Shown here in pieces: positions 30,078-40,415 of a stretch of DNA of 64,000 nt. The DNA comes from Pseudomonas sp. PDNC002 (GTDB lineage: Bacteria; Pseudomonadota; Gammaproteobacteria; Pseudomonadales; Pseudomonadaceae). The notes under the pieces are model-generated. The model searched no databases and was not told the DNA's origin. It worked only from the letters and a program-made list of their open reading frames with translations. Positions within the stretch are counted from its first letter, which is position 1, and every line of letters starts with the position of its first letter. The position numbers were made by a program, and so were the translations under genes. The stretch covers positions 5,273,502 to 5,337,501 of the forward strand of contig NZ_CP070356.1 in assembly GCF_016919445.1 (NCBI RefSeq), written 5' to 3'.

Positions 30078-31097
30078 TCATTCAGGCGACGGGAACAGCG
30101 CTTCGAAGCGCGTCGTCGCGCGGGTCACGAAGCCCTCGCCTTCGCGCACGATGAAGAAGGCTGCCAGCCCATTGCGCTCGGCAAAGGTATAGCCCTCCTC
30201 CGGCCCCAGCACCATCAACAGGGTCGACAGGCCATCGGCCCGCAGCGCCTGCGCATCGGCCACCGTGACCGCCGCCAGCGCGTGCCTGACCGGCGTACCG
30301 CTGCGCGGGTCGAAGGTGTGCGAGTAGCGCTGCCCACCTTCCTCGAAATAATTGCGGTAGTCGCCGGAGGTGGACAGGCCAAAACCGTCCACCGCCACCG
30401 AGCGCTCCACCTGCCGCGCGCGCTCGCCGCTGGGCACTTCCAGGGCAATGCGCCAGGGCGTGCCATCGGGCTTGTGGCCCACGGCCTTGAGCTCGCCGGT
30501 GATCTCCACCAGGTAATCCGTCAGGCCCAGCTCGGCCAGGTGCGCGCTGACTCGATCCACCGCGTAGCCGGCGACGATGCTGTCGAAGTCCAGTTGCGCG
30601 TCGACGTCCTTGCACAACTGCTCGCCCCCCAGGCGCAGATGCTGATGCCCAACGCGGGCGCGCTCACGCTGCAGATCGGCCGGAGCCGGCACCTGCTCGC
30701 GGCGCGACTGCGGGCCGAAGCCCCAGAGGTTCATCAGCGGTTCGACGGTCAGGTCGAAGGCGCCGCCACTCTGCTGCGAAAGCTGCTCGCCGTAACGCCA
30801 GAGCGTGAGCATGTCCGCCGGCAGGGCCATGCAGGCGCCGGCCGGCAGGGCATTGAAACGGGAAACCACGGAATCGTCGCGGTAGGTAGAGAACTGCTCG
30901 TCCAGGCTGGCCAGGATCGTATCGACCTCCGCCTTGAGCTTCGCCGCTTCCGGCGCTTTGCCGGCCGGCACGTATTGCACCGTGTAGCTGCTGCCCATGG
31001 TCGGGCCGCCGAAGCGTTCGATGGACTGCCCGCAACCAGTCAAGGTCGCGACCAGAAGCACGATCAACAGGCTTGCACGGGACAAGGTCTTCTCCAT
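30078..31097 (-). CDS. apbE: FAD:protein FMN transferase (ApbE/Ftp lipoprotein)
   Basis: ApbE attaches FMN through a phosphoester to Thr/Ser of partner proteins such as NqrB, NqrC, RnfG and NosR. The 339-residue protein has a lipoprotein signal with the lipobox LTGC (C22), the GGPTMGSSYTV motif, VAGYAVDRV, and the C-terminal HTFDPRSGTP and DGLSTLLMVLG stretches. It acts in the periplasm. In P. aeruginosa the gene ends the nqrA-F operon; here aroP is directly upstream and no nqr gene is present, so its substrate must be encoded elsewhere. Confidence 0.95.
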   Translation of the reverse strand: MEKTLSRASLLIVLLVATLTGCGQSIERFGGPTMGSSYTVQYVPAGKAPEAAKLKAEVDTILASLDEQFSTYRDDSVVSRFNALPAGACMALPADMLTLWRYGEQLSQQSGGAFDLTVEPLMNLWGFGPQSRREQVPAPADLQRERARVGHQHLRLGGEQLCKDVDAQLDFDSIVAGYAVDRVSAHLAELGLTDYLVEITGELKAVGHKPDGTPWRIALEVPSGERARQVERSVAVDGFGLSTSGDYRNYFEEGGQRYSHTFDPRSGTPVRHALAAVTVADAQALRADGLSTLLMVLGPEEGYTFAERNGLAAFFIVREGEGFVTRATTRFEALFPSPE

Positions 31098-31178
31098 CAG
31101 CCGCCAGGCGAGCGGCGCCGGGCATTCTACCGCAAGCGCCCTGCCGCACTGTTTCCGCTATGGCAAAGGTGCATTACC

Positions 31179-31208
31179 AAAAGAAAACGGGAGCCGAAGC
31201 TCCCGTTT
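31179..31208 (-). terminator. aroP terminator
   Basis: A perfect AAACGGGAGC / GCTCCCGTTT stem with a 4-base loop is followed by TCTTTT on the minus strand, 11 bases after the aroP stop. Confidence 0.88.
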
Positions 31209-31218
31209 CTCAACCGAA

Positions 31219-32619
31219 TCAGGCGTCAGCCTTGACCGGGGACTTGCGCTTGAACAGGTAGTAGCAAGCACCCATCAGCACGACCCACACCGGGATCGCG
31301 TACACCGACACATCGATGCCCGGAATCTGCAGCATGATGCCCAGGATGAACACCACGAAGGCCAGGCACAGCCAGTTGCCGAAGGGGTACCACAGCGCGC
31401 GGAAGAACGGTTGCACGCCCTTGGCCTGCATGGCCTTGCGGAACTTCATGTGGGCCAGGCTGATCATCGCCCAGTTGATCACCAGCGCGGCGACCACCAG
31501 GGACATCAGCAGCTCCAGCGCCTGGTGCGGGATCACGTAGTTGACCACGACACAGGCCAGGGTGATGAAGGCCGACACGCCGATGGCCAGCAGCGGTACG
31601 CCACGGTCATCGACCTTGGCGAAGGCGCGCGGGGCGTCGCCCTGCTCGGCCAGGCCGTAGAGCATGCGGCTGTTGCAGTACACGCAGCTGTTGTAGACCG
31701 ACAACGCGGCGGTAAGCACCACGAAGTTCAGGATGTTCGCCGCGTACTCACTGCCCAGCAGCGAGAAGACCTTCACGAACGGGCTGCCGCTGTAGGGGTC
31801 GCCAGCGCTGTTGATGCTCTGCAGAAGGGCATCCCACGGGTACAGCGAGAGCAGCACGGCCAGGGCGCCGATATAGAAGATCAGGATGCGGTAGATGACC
31901 TGGTTGATCGCCTTGGGGATCACCTTCTTCGGTTCGGAGGCTTCGGCGGCAGTGATGCCGACCAGCTCCAGGCCACCGAAGGAGAACATGATGATCGCCA
32001 GGACCATGATCAGACCCTTCCAGCCATTGGGGAAGAAGCCGCCATGGGCCCACAGGTTGCTCACCGAGGCCTGCGGGCCGCCAGTGCCACTGACCAGCAG
32101 CCAGACGCCGAGCAGGATCATGCCGATGATGGCGACGACCTTGATGATCGCGAACCAGAACTCGGTCTCGCCGAAGGCCTTCACGTTGAACAGATTGATG
32201 GCGTTGATCAGCACGAAGAACACCGCTGCCGTCGCCCAGGTCGGGAAGTCCGGCCACCAGAACTGGATGTACTTGCCGACCGCGGTCAGCTCCGACATGC
32301 CCACCAGGATGTACAGCACCCAGTAGTTCCAGCCCGACATGAAGCCGGCGAAGCCGCCCCAGTACTTGTGCGCGAAGTGGCTGAAGGAACCGGCGACGGG
32401 CTCCTCGACGATCATCTCGCCCAGCTGGCGCATGATCAGGAAGGCGATGAAACCACCGATGGCGTAGCCGAGGATCATCGACGGGCCGGCGGATTGCAGG
32501 ACGCCGGCCGAGCCCAGGAACAGGCCGGTACCGATGGCGCCGCCGAGGGCGATCAGCTGGATGTGGCGGTTCTTCAGACCGCGCTTCAGCTCGCCTTCAT
32601 GCAGATGTTGTCCATCCAT
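31219..32619 (-). CDS. aroP: Aromatic amino acid permease (AAT family)
   Basis: The 466-residue protein has about 12 transmembrane segments and the amino-acid permease signature GGAIGTGLFLGSAG near residue 27. The KAFGETEFWFAIIKV and FSFGGLELVGITAAE segments are typical of the AroP/LysP/ProY group. The closest match by gene order is PAO1 aroP1; substrate preference among aromatic or other amino acids cannot be proven from sequence. It has its own terminator and is flanked by the gap terminator upstream. Confidence 0.87.
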   Translation of the reverse strand: MDGQHLHEGELKRGLKNRHIQLIALGGAIGTGLFLGSAGVLQSAGPSMILGYAIGGFIAFLIMRQLGEMIVEEPVAGSFSHFAHKYWGGFAGFMSGWNYWVLYILVGMSELTAVGKYIQFWWPDFPTWATAAVFFVLINAINLFNVKAFGETEFWFAIIKVVAIIGMILLGVWLLVSGTGGPQASVSNLWAHGGFFPNGWKGLIMVLAIIMFSFGGLELVGITAAEASEPKKVIPKAINQVIYRILIFYIGALAVLLSLYPWDALLQSINSAGDPYSGSPFVKVFSLLGSEYAANILNFVVLTAALSVYNSCVYCNSRMLYGLAEQGDAPRAFAKVDDRGVPLLAIGVSAFITLACVVVNYVIPHQALELLMSLVVAALVINWAMISLAHMKFRKAMQAKGVQPFFRALWYPFGNWLCLAFVVFILGIMLQIPGIDVSVYAIPVWVVLMGACYYLFKRKSPVKADA

Positions 32620-32681
32620 TTGAAGTCTTTCCGGTTGCAGGAGTTGGCAGATTTTATCGTTGGAATAGTGGAGCCACTAAC

Positions 32682-32710
32682 GAAAAACGGGAGCCCGAGA
32701 GCTCCCGTTT
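32682..32710 (-). terminator. gap terminator
   Basis: A perfect AAACGGGAGC / GCTCCCGTTT stem around a 6-base loop is followed by TTTTTCG on the minus strand. The stem is identical to that of the aroP terminator. Confidence 0.85.
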
Positions 32711-32726
32711 ATCTAGACCGCCTGAA

Positions 32727-34175
32727 TCAGCGCGGGAAAGCCGGCGGGTTCACGCCAGCCATGTCTTCCATCACGCGGACGACCTGGCAGCTGTAGCCGA
32801 ACTCGTTGTCGTACCACACGTACAGGACGACGCGATTGTCGTTGGCGATGGTCGCCTCGGCATCGACGACGCCCGCATGGCGGGAACCGACGAAGTCGGT
32901 GGAAACCACTTCCTGGGAAGCAACGAAGTCGATCTGCTTCTGCAGGTCCGAGTGCATGGCCATCTGGCGCAGGTACTCGTTGATCTCTTCGCGGGTGGTG
33001 GCCTTTTCCAGGTTCAGGTTCAGGATGGCCATGGAGACGTTCGGCGTCGGAACGCGGATCGCGTTGCCGGTCAGCTTGCCTTTCAGAACCGGCAGAGCCT
33101 TGGCGGCAGCGGTAGCGGCGCCAGTCTCGGTGATCACCATGTTCAGCGGCGCGGCGCGGCCACGACGACTGCCCTTGTGGAAGTTGTCGATCAGGTTCTG
33201 GTCGTTGGTGAACGAGTGAACGGTTTCGACATGGCCGTTGACGATGCCGTACTGGTCGTTGACGGCTTTCAGCACCGGTACGATGGCGTTGGTGGTGCAG
33301 GAGGCGGCGGAAACGATCTTGTCGTCAGCGGTGATGTCGCCATGGTTGATGCCGTGTACGACGTTCTTCAGCGCACCCTTGCCCGGAGCGGTGAGGATCA
33401 CGCGGTCGATACCCGGGCACTTCAGGTGCTGGCCCAGGCCTTCGGCATCACGCCATTTGCCGGTGTTGTCGACCAGCAGGGCTTTCTTGATGCCGTACAG
33501 GGTGTAGTCGATCGACGCCGGGTCGTTGGAGTAGATCACCTGGATCAGGTTGCCGTTCGCGGTGATGGTGTTGTGCTCTTCGTCGATGGTGATGGTGCCA
33601 TCGAACGGGCCATGCACGGAGTCGCGGCGCAGCAGGCTGGCGCGCTTGACCAGGTCGTTTTCGGCGCCCTTGCGGACGACGATGGCGCGCAGGCGCAGGC
33701 CGTCGCCGCCACCGGTCTTCTCGATGAGGATGCGCGCCAGCAGGCGGCCGATACGACCGAAACCGTACAGGACGACGTCAGTGCCTTCGCGGGCGCCGCC
33801 GTTCTGCTTGCCAACCACGTCGGCCAGCTCGTCCTTGGTGAACTGCTCGATGCTGCGACCGTTACCTTCGGTCTTGAACTTGGCAACCATCTTGCCCAGG
33901 TCGACGGAAGCGGCGCCCAGCTTGAACTCGCTCATCGCCTTGAGGATCGGGAAAGTGTCGTGAACCGACAGCCCGCCTTCTTCGGCCAGGCGGTGACGGG
34001 CGAAACGGTGCGCTTTGAGGATCGCGATCACCGAACGGTTGATCAGGCCACGGCCGTAGATCGAGGTCACCACGTTGTTGTTACGGTAGAGTTGGCCGAT
34101 CAGCGGAATCATGGCTTCCGCGAGGGCTTCACGATCGATCCACTCACCGAGACACTGGTCGGGCTTCTGGGTCAC
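32727..34175 (-). CDS. gap: Glyceraldehyde-3-phosphate dehydrogenase, N-terminally extended
   Basis: The C-terminal 350 residues are a phosphorylating GAPDH with GFGRIGR at 138-144 and the catalytic C293 in SAASCTTNAIVP. About 130 helical residues precede the Rossmann fold, which ordinary GapA (about 330 residues) lacks. The GTG at 34175 is chosen because GGAAGG lies 8 bases upstream; an ATG at 34193 has no ribosome site. It corresponds to the second, PA3001-type GAPDH of Pseudomonas; whether it works glycolytically or gluconeogenically cannot be read here. Confidence 0.9.
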   Translation of the reverse strand: MTQKPDQCLGEWIDREALAEAMIPLIGQLYRNNNVVTSIYGRGLINRSVIAILKAHRFARHRLAEEGGLSVHDTFPILKAMSEFKLGAASVDLGKMVAKFKTEGNGRSIEQFTKDELADVVGKQNGGAREGTDVVLYGFGRIGRLLARILIEKTGGGDGLRLRAIVVRKGAENDLVKRASLLRRDSVHGPFDGTITIDEEHNTITANGNLIQVIYSNDPASIDYTLYGIKKALLVDNTGKWRDAEGLGQHLKCPGIDRVILTAPGKGALKNVVHGINHGDITADDKIVSAASCTTNAIVPVLKAVNDQYGIVNGHVETVHSFTNDQNLIDNFHKGSRRGRAAPLNMVITETGAATAAAKALPVLKGKLTGNAIRVPTPNVSMAILNLNLEKATTREEINEYLRQMAMHSDLQKQIDFVASQEVVSTDFVGSRHAGVVDAEATIANDNRVVLYVWYDNEFGYSCQVVRVMEDMAGVNPPAFPR

Positions 34176-34264
34176 GGGCAATACCTTCCACATGTAGGAG
34201 AAGAAAAAAGGGGCTACATTATGACGGTGTGAACCTTCTCCGGCAATCCGCGACCGTCGCATGA

Positions 34265-34294
34265 CTGACATCCGTCAATCGGGATAGTTACAAT
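34265..34294 (+). promoter_or_regulatory. Candidate sigma-70 promoter for mfd
   Basis: CTGACA (5/6) and TACAAT (5/6) are 18 bases apart. The predicted start would leave a leader of about 33 bases before the mfd GTG. It lies in the gap-mfd divergent region. Confidence 0.5.
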
Positions 34295-34333
34295 CCGGCC
34301 GGTCAAATTCCTCGACCGGAGCCACGAACGCCC

Positions 34334-37300
34334 GTGTCCGTATTGCGCATTCCTACATTGCCGACTGCTGCCGGCAAGCAATCCTGGGGCAACCTCCCCG
34401 GGGCCGCCCTGAGCCTGGCCATCGCTGAAGCGGCCGGCCCAGCCAAACGTTTCACCCTGTTGCTGACCGCCGACAGCCAGAGCGCCGAGCGCCTGGAGCA
34501 GGAGCTGCGCTTCTTCGCGCCGGACCTGCCGGTACTACAGCTACCGGACTGGGAAACGCTGCCCTACGACGTCTTCTCGCCGCACCAGGACATCATTTCC
34601 CAGCGCGTCGCCGCTCTTTATCAGTTGCCCGAACTGCGCCGCGGCGTGCTGGTGGTGCCGATCACCACCGCCCTGCACCGGCTCGCGCCGGCCAAGTTCC
34701 TGCTCGGCAGCAGCCTGGTGCTGGATGTTGGCCAGAAGCTCGACGTCGAACAGATGCGCAGCCGCTTCGAGGCCGCCGGCTATCGCTGCGTGGATACCGT
34801 CTACGAACACGGCGAATTCGCCGTGCGTGGCGCGCTGATCGACCTGTTCCCGATGGGCAGCGAACTGCCCTACCGGATCGACCTGTTCGACGACGAAATC
34901 GAGACGCTGCGTACCTTCGATCCGGAAACCCAGCGTTCCATCGACAAGGTGGAGAGCATCCGCCTGCTGCCAGCGCGCGAGTTCCCGCTGCGCAAGGACG
35001 CGGTGACCGGCTTCCGCGGTCGTTTCCGCGAGCGCTTCGACGTCGACTACCGCCGCTGCCCGATCTACCAGGACCTGGCCAGCGGCCTGACACCCGCCGG
35101 CATCGAGTACTACATCCCGCTGTTCTTCGAAGATGGCGAGACATCGACGCTGTTCGACTACCTGCCGCAGGACACCCAGGTGTTCTCCCTGCCGGGCATC
35201 GAAACCGCCGCCGAGCAGTTCTGGACCGACGTGCGCAACCGCTACGAAGACCGTCGCTACGACCCGGAACGCCCACTATTGCCGCCAGGTGAAGTCTTCC
35301 TGCCGGTTGAGGACTGCTTCGCCCGCCTGAAGAACTGGCCGCGCGTGGTGGCCAGCCCCGAGCCCATCGAGACCGGCGTCGGGCGCGAGCGCTTCCCTGC
35401 CGAGCCGCTGCCGGAACTGGCCATCGAGGCCAAGGCCACCGAACCGCTGGCGCGCCTGCGCCAGTTCATCGAACAGTTCGACGGGCGCATCCTGTTCACT
35501 GCCGAATCCGCGGGGCGCCGCGAGGTGCTGCTGGAATTGCTGGCGCGCCTGAAGCTGCGCCCGGTCGAGGTCGAAGGCTGGCCAGGCTTCCTGGCGCACA
35601 AGGATCGCCTGGCGATCACCATTGCGCCGATGGACGAAGGCTTGTTGCTGGAAGCTCAGAAGTCCCAGCCGGGCATCGCCCTGGTGGCCGAGAGCCCGCT
35701 GTTCGGCCAACGTGTCATGCAACGCCGCCGTCGCGAGAAGACCCGCGACGGTGGCGAAAACGTCATCAAGAACCTCACCGAACTGCGCGAAGGCGCACCG
35801 GTGGTCCACATCGACCACGGTGTCGGCCGCTACATGGGCCTGATCACCCTGGAAATCGACGGCCAGAACGCCGAATTCCTCGCCCTCGAATACGCCGACG
35901 AAGCCAAGCTCTACGTGCCGGTCGCCAACCTGCACCTGATCGCCCGCTACACCGGCAGCGACGACGCCCTGGCACCGCTGCACAAGCTGGGCTCGGAAAC
36001 CTGGCAGAAAGCCAAGCGCAAGGCCGCCGAACAAGTCCGTGACGTCGCCGCCGAACTGCTCGACATCTATGCCCGTCGCGCCGCACGCAAGGGCTACGCG
36101 TTCAAGGACCCGCAGGTCGACTACGCCACCTTCTCCGCCGGTTTCCCCTTCGAGGAAACCCCGGACCAGCAGACCGCCATCGAGGCCGTGGTCGCCGACA
36201 TGCTCGCCGACAAGCCAATGGATCGCCTGGTCTGCGGCGACGTCGGCTTCGGCAAGACCGAAGTGGCCATGCGCGCGGCCTTCGTCGCCGTGCACAGCGG
36301 CAAGCAGGTCGCCGTGCTGGTGCCCACCACCCTACTCGCCCAGCAGCACTACAACAGCTTCCGCGACCGCTTCGCCGACTGGCCGGTAACGGTCGAGGTG
36401 ATGAGCCGCTTCAAGTCCGCCAAGGAAGTCGAAGGCGCCGTGGCGCAGTTGGCCGAAGGCAAGGTGGACATCGTCATTGGCACCCACAAGCTGCTGCAGG
36501 ACGACGTCAAGTTCAAGAACCTCGGCCTGGTCATCATCGACGAGGAACACCGCTTCGGCGTGCGCCAGAAGGAGCAGCTGAAGTCGCTGCGCAGCGAGGT
36601 GGACATCCTCACCCTCACCGCCACGCCAATCCCGCGCACACTCAACATGGCGGTAGCCGGCATGCGCGACCTGTCGATCATCGCCACGCCGCCGGCGCGC
36701 CGGCTGTCCGTGCGCACTTTCGTCATGGAAGAGCAGAAGTCGGTGATCAAGGAAGCCCTGCTGCGCGAGCTGCTGCGCGGCGGCCAGGTGTACTTCCTGC
36801 ACAACGAAGTGAAGACCATCGAGAAATGCGCCCGCGACCTGGCGGAGCTGGTTCCTGAGGCGCGCATCGGCATCGGCCACGGGCAGATGAACGAGCGCGA
36901 ACTGGAACGGGTGATGAGCGACTTCTACCACAAGCGCTTCAACGTGCTGGTGGCCTCGACCATCATCGAGACCGGCATCGACGTGCCCAGTGCCAACACC
37001 ATTCTCATCGAGCGTGCCGACAAGTTCGGCCTGGCCCAGTTGCACCAGTTGCGCGGCCGCGTCGGTCGCAGCCACCACCAGGCCTACGCCTACCTGCTCA
37101 CCCCGCCGCGCAAGCAGATGACCCCGGACGCCGAGAAGCGCCTGGAAGCCATCGCCAACGCCCAGGATCTCGGTGCCGGCTTCGTGCTGGCCACCCATGA
37201 CCTGGAAATCCGCGGCGCCGGCGAGCTACTGGGCGACGGCCAGAGCGGGCAGATCCAGGCGGTGGGCTTCACGCTCTACATGGAAATGCTCGAACGCGCG

Positions 37301-37798
37301 GTGAAGGCCATCCGCAAGGGCGAGCAACCAAACCTGGAACAACCCCTGGGCGGCGGGCCGGACATCAACCTGCGCGTCCCGGCGCTGATCCCCGAGGATT
37401 ACCTGCCGGACGTCCACGCCCGCCTGATCCTCTACAAGCGCATCGCCAACGCCGCCGACGAAGACGGCCTGCGCGAACTGCAGGTGGAGATGATCGACCG
37501 CTTCGGCCTTCTGCCAGAGCCAGCGAAGAACCTGATTCGCCTGACGCTTCTCAAGCTGCAGGCGGAAAAGCTCGGCATCGTGAAGATAGATGCCGGCCCC
37601 CAGGGAGGCCGGGTAGAATTCGCCGCCGATACCTGCGTCGACCCGCTGGTTCTGATCAAGATGATCCAGAGCCAACCCAATCGGTACAAATTCGAAGGGG
37701 CCACCCTCTTCAAGTTCCAGGTGCCCATGGAGCGCCCGGAAGAACGGTTCAACACGCTGGAGGCGCTGCTTGAGCGCCTCACGCCACAGACTCACTAA
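34334..37798 (+). CDS. mfd: Transcription-repair coupling factor Mfd
   Basis: Mfd removes RNA polymerase stalled at DNA lesions and recruits UvrA. The 1154-residue protein has the UvrB-like N-terminal module, the RNA-polymerase-interacting CarD-like domain starting near residue 480, the translocase motor with Walker A GDVGFGKTEVAM and DEEH box (IIDEEHRFG), the TRG motif region, and the C-terminal UvrA-occluding D7 domain. The start is a GTG at 34334. csiV follows after 11 bases. Confidence 0.97.
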   Translation: MSVLRIPTLPTAAGKQSWGNLPGAALSLAIAEAAGPAKRFTLLLTADSQSAERLEQELRFFAPDLPVLQLPDWETLPYDVFSPHQDIISQRVAALYQLPELRRGVLVVPITTALHRLAPAKFLLGSSLVLDVGQKLDVEQMRSRFEAAGYRCVDTVYEHGEFAVRGALIDLFPMGSELPYRIDLFDDEIETLRTFDPETQRSIDKVESIRLLPAREFPLRKDAVTGFRGRFRERFDVDYRRCPIYQDLASGLTPAGIEYYIPLFFEDGETSTLFDYLPQDTQVFSLPGIETAAEQFWTDVRNRYEDRRYDPERPLLPPGEVFLPVEDCFARLKNWPRVVASPEPIETGVGRERFPAEPLPELAIEAKATEPLARLRQFIEQFDGRILFTAESAGRREVLLELLARLKLRPVEVEGWPGFLAHKDRLAITIAPMDEGLLLEAQKSQPGIALVAESPLFGQRVMQRRRREKTRDGGENVIKNLTELREGAPVVHIDHGVGRYMGLITLEIDGQNAEFLALEYADEAKLYVPVANLHLIARYTGSDDALAPLHKLGSETWQKAKRKAAEQVRDVAAELLDIYARRAARKGYAFKDPQVDYATFSAGFPFEETPDQQTAIEAVVADMLADKPMDRLVCGDVGFGKTEVAMRAAFVAVHSGKQVAVLVPTTLLAQQHYNSFRDRFADWPVTVEVMSRFKSAKEVEGAVAQLAEGKVDIVIGTHKLLQDDVKFKNLGLVIIDEEHRFGVRQKEQLKSLRSEVDILTLTATPIPRTLNMAVAGMRDLSIIATPPARRLSVRTFVMEEQKSVIKEALLRELLRGGQVYFLHNEVKTIEKCARDLAELVPEARIGIGHGQMNERELERVMSDFYHKRFNVLVASTIIETGIDVPSANTILIERADKFGLAQLHQLRGRVGRSHHQAYAYLLTPPRKQMTPDAEKRLEAIANAQDLGAGFVLATHDLEIRGAGELLGDGQSGQIQAVGFTLYMEMLERAVKAIRKGEQPNLEQPLGGGPDINLRVPALIPEDYLPDVHARLILYKRIANAADEDGLRELQVEMIDRFGLLPEPAKNLIRLTLLKLQAEKLGIVKIDAGPQGGRVEFAADTCVDPLVLIKMIQSQPNRYKFEGATLFKFQVPMERPEERFNTLEALLERLTPQTH

Positions 37799-37809
37799 GG
37801 ACACTGTGC

Positions 37810-38469
37810 ATGCGCCTGTTCCAACCCCTGCTGCTGTCGCTGGCACTGCTGTCGCCGGCGGCCTTTGCCGAGCCTTACCAGGTAGAGCTGATCCTCTTCC
37901 AGCAGTCCGGCGATGTCGTGCTCGCCAGCCGCCCCGCCCCGGATGACTGGGCCAAAGGCGCGCAACCGCCCGGCCCGGACAGCTCGCGCCCCACCGCAAT
38001 GGACGCGCAGGTCACCAAGCTCAAGCAGAACGAAGGCTTCCAGGTCCTGATGCACAAGGCCTGGCGCCAGGAGATCGATGCCAACCCGGTAAAGATTTCC
38101 CTGACCGAAGGCGCCAAGCGCGACGGCCACTTCCCGGTGGAAGGCACCGTCACCCTGAGCCAGCAACGCTTCGTGAACACCCAGACCGACTTCTGGATCA
38201 ATCAGTTCGGCCAGGACGGGCTACTCGCCGCCAGCCAACACATGGTTCAGGAAGCCAGCCTGAAGAACAGTGTGCTGACCTACCTCGACCACCCGAGCCT
38301 GGGCATGCTGATCAAGGTCACCCCGCTCAACGCCAAGCCGGCAGCCGCTCCGCCGCCCGGCATGGAAGACGAGGCACCGACCGGCCCGGACGCGCCGCAG
38401 CAGCCTGCCCCGGCCGCTCCGGCAGACGGCGGCTTCGAGGCCCCGCCACCGGCCCAGTCCGCCCAATAA
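37810..38469 (+). CDS. CsiV-family secreted protein
   Basis: The 219-residue protein has a signal peptide ending near AFA-EPYQ (residue 20) and the family start YQVELILFQQSG. The C-terminal 50 residues are Pro/Ala-rich (PAAAPPPGMEDEAP). The family is named for a peptidoglycan-associated protein in other gammaproteobacteria, and it nearly always follows mfd. Its precise biochemical role is not known to me. Confidence 0.85.
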   Translation: MRLFQPLLLSLALLSPAAFAEPYQVELILFQQSGDVVLASRPAPDDWAKGAQPPGPDSSRPTAMDAQVTKLKQNEGFQVLMHKAWRQEIDANPVKISLTEGAKRDGHFPVEGTVTLSQQRFVNTQTDFWINQFGQDGLLAASQHMVQEASLKNSVLTYLDHPSLGMLIKVTPLNAKPAAAPPPGMEDEAPTGPDAPQQPAPAAPADGGFEAPPPAQSAQ

Positions 38470-38470
38470 C

Positions 38471-38500
38471 GAAAAAGCCCGGCATTCGCCGGGCTTTTTC
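38471..38500. terminator. Bidirectional terminator between csiV-type gene and the phosphorylase gene
   Basis: GAAAAAGCCCGGC and GCCGGGCTTTTTC form a perfect stem with the loop ATTC, flanked by A and T tracts on each side. Confidence 0.9.
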
Positions 38501-38522
38501 TTGCTTTCCGTAGGATCCAACG

Positions 38523-39275
<753 letters not shown>

Positions 39276-39407
39276 TTATCCCTGCGATCTCGCGAGCTAG
39301 AGCAGAACAAGGCGGGAGGGTGGATCGGACGCGGAGTTGACTTCATGTCAACGAGCAGTCTGATCCAGCCTTCCAACGCGGTTATGCCGACGCGCAGCAG
39401 TTCGCAA

Positions 39408-40406
39408 TTAGTCGATCAGTTGTGCGGCGCGCAGCTCACCCACGGCCTCTTGCCAGCGCGGCAGCTGCTTGTATTCGATGCCCGGCCAGGCCTTGGCGCG
39501 CATGCGCTGCAGGCGCTGAGGTGCCGTCACTTTCAGGCGCTGCAGAGCACTCAGGGCCAGCTCGGCGGAGGCGCGGTCATTGCACACCAGCCCCATGTCG
39601 CAGCCGGCACTCAGCGCGGCCTCGATTCGGTTGGCCGCATCACCGACCACATGAGCGCCAGCCATGGACAGGTCGTCGCTGAAGATCACACCATCGAAGC
39701 CCAGTTCGCCGCGCAGGATGTCCTGCAGCCAGCGGCGGGAGAAGCCGGCGGGATTCGGATCAACCTGCGGGTAGATCACGTGGGCAGGCATCAGCGCGTC
39801 CAGCTCACCGGACAAGCGCTGGAACGGCACCAGGTCCACGGCGCGGATCTGCTCCAGCGTGCGCTCGTCCTCGGGAATGCCCACATGGGAATCGACTTCC
39901 GCCCAGCCGTGGCCGGGGAAGTGCTTGCCAGTGGCGGCCATGCCGGCGGCATGCATGCCACGGATGAAGGCGCCGGCCAGCGCGACGGCGCGCTCCGGAT
40001 TGCCCTCGAAGGCGCGGCTACCGACGACCGCGCTGCGCTGATGGTCCAGATCCAGCACCGGAGCGAAGCTCAGGTCGAGCCCGACCGCCAGCACCTCGGT
40101 CGCCATCAGCCAGCCGCACTGCTCGGCCAGTCGCTCGGCGTTGGCATTGTCGGCAATCGCGCGCATCGCCGGCAGGCGTAGGAAACCCTGGCGCAGGCGC
40201 TGCACGCGACCGCCTTCCTGGTCCACCGCCAGCAGCAGATCGGGGCGCACCGCGCGGATGGCGGCCATCAGCTCACGCACCTGGCGCGGCGATTCGATGT
40301 TGCGGGCGAAGATGATCAGGCCGCCCACTTCCGGGTGGCGCAGGATCTGGCGGTCCTCGGCGGTGAGCCAGGTGCCGCCGATGTCGAGCATCAGGGAGCC
40401 TTGCAT
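39408..40406 (-). CDS. nagZ: Beta-N-acetylhexosaminidase NagZ
   Basis: NagZ is the cytoplasmic GH3 enzyme that removes GlcNAc from 1,6-anhydromuropeptides in cell-wall recycling; its product controls AmpC induction through AmpR in relatives. The 332-residue protein has AVDQEGGRVQRL, the flexible-loop motif KHFPGHGWAEVDSH with the general-acid Asp-His dyad, and the nucleophile Asp in FSDDLSMAGA. It lies 9 bases after the YkuD gene. Confidence 0.95.
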   Translation of the reverse strand: MQGSLMLDIGGTWLTAEDRQILRHPEVGGLIIFARNIESPRQVRELMAAIRAVRPDLLLAVDQEGGRVQRLRQGFLRLPAMRAIADNANAERLAEQCGWLMATEVLAVGLDLSFAPVLDLDHQRSAVVGSRAFEGNPERAVALAGAFIRGMHAAGMAATGKHFPGHGWAEVDSHVGIPEDERTLEQIRAVDLVPFQRLSGELDALMPAHVIYPQVDPNPAGFSRRWLQDILRGELGFDGVIFSDDLSMAGAHVVGDAANRIEAALSAGCDMGLVCNDRASAELALSALQRLKVTAPQRLQRMRAKAWPGIEYKQLPRWQEAVGELRAAQLID

Positions 40407-40415
40407 GCGTATTCC

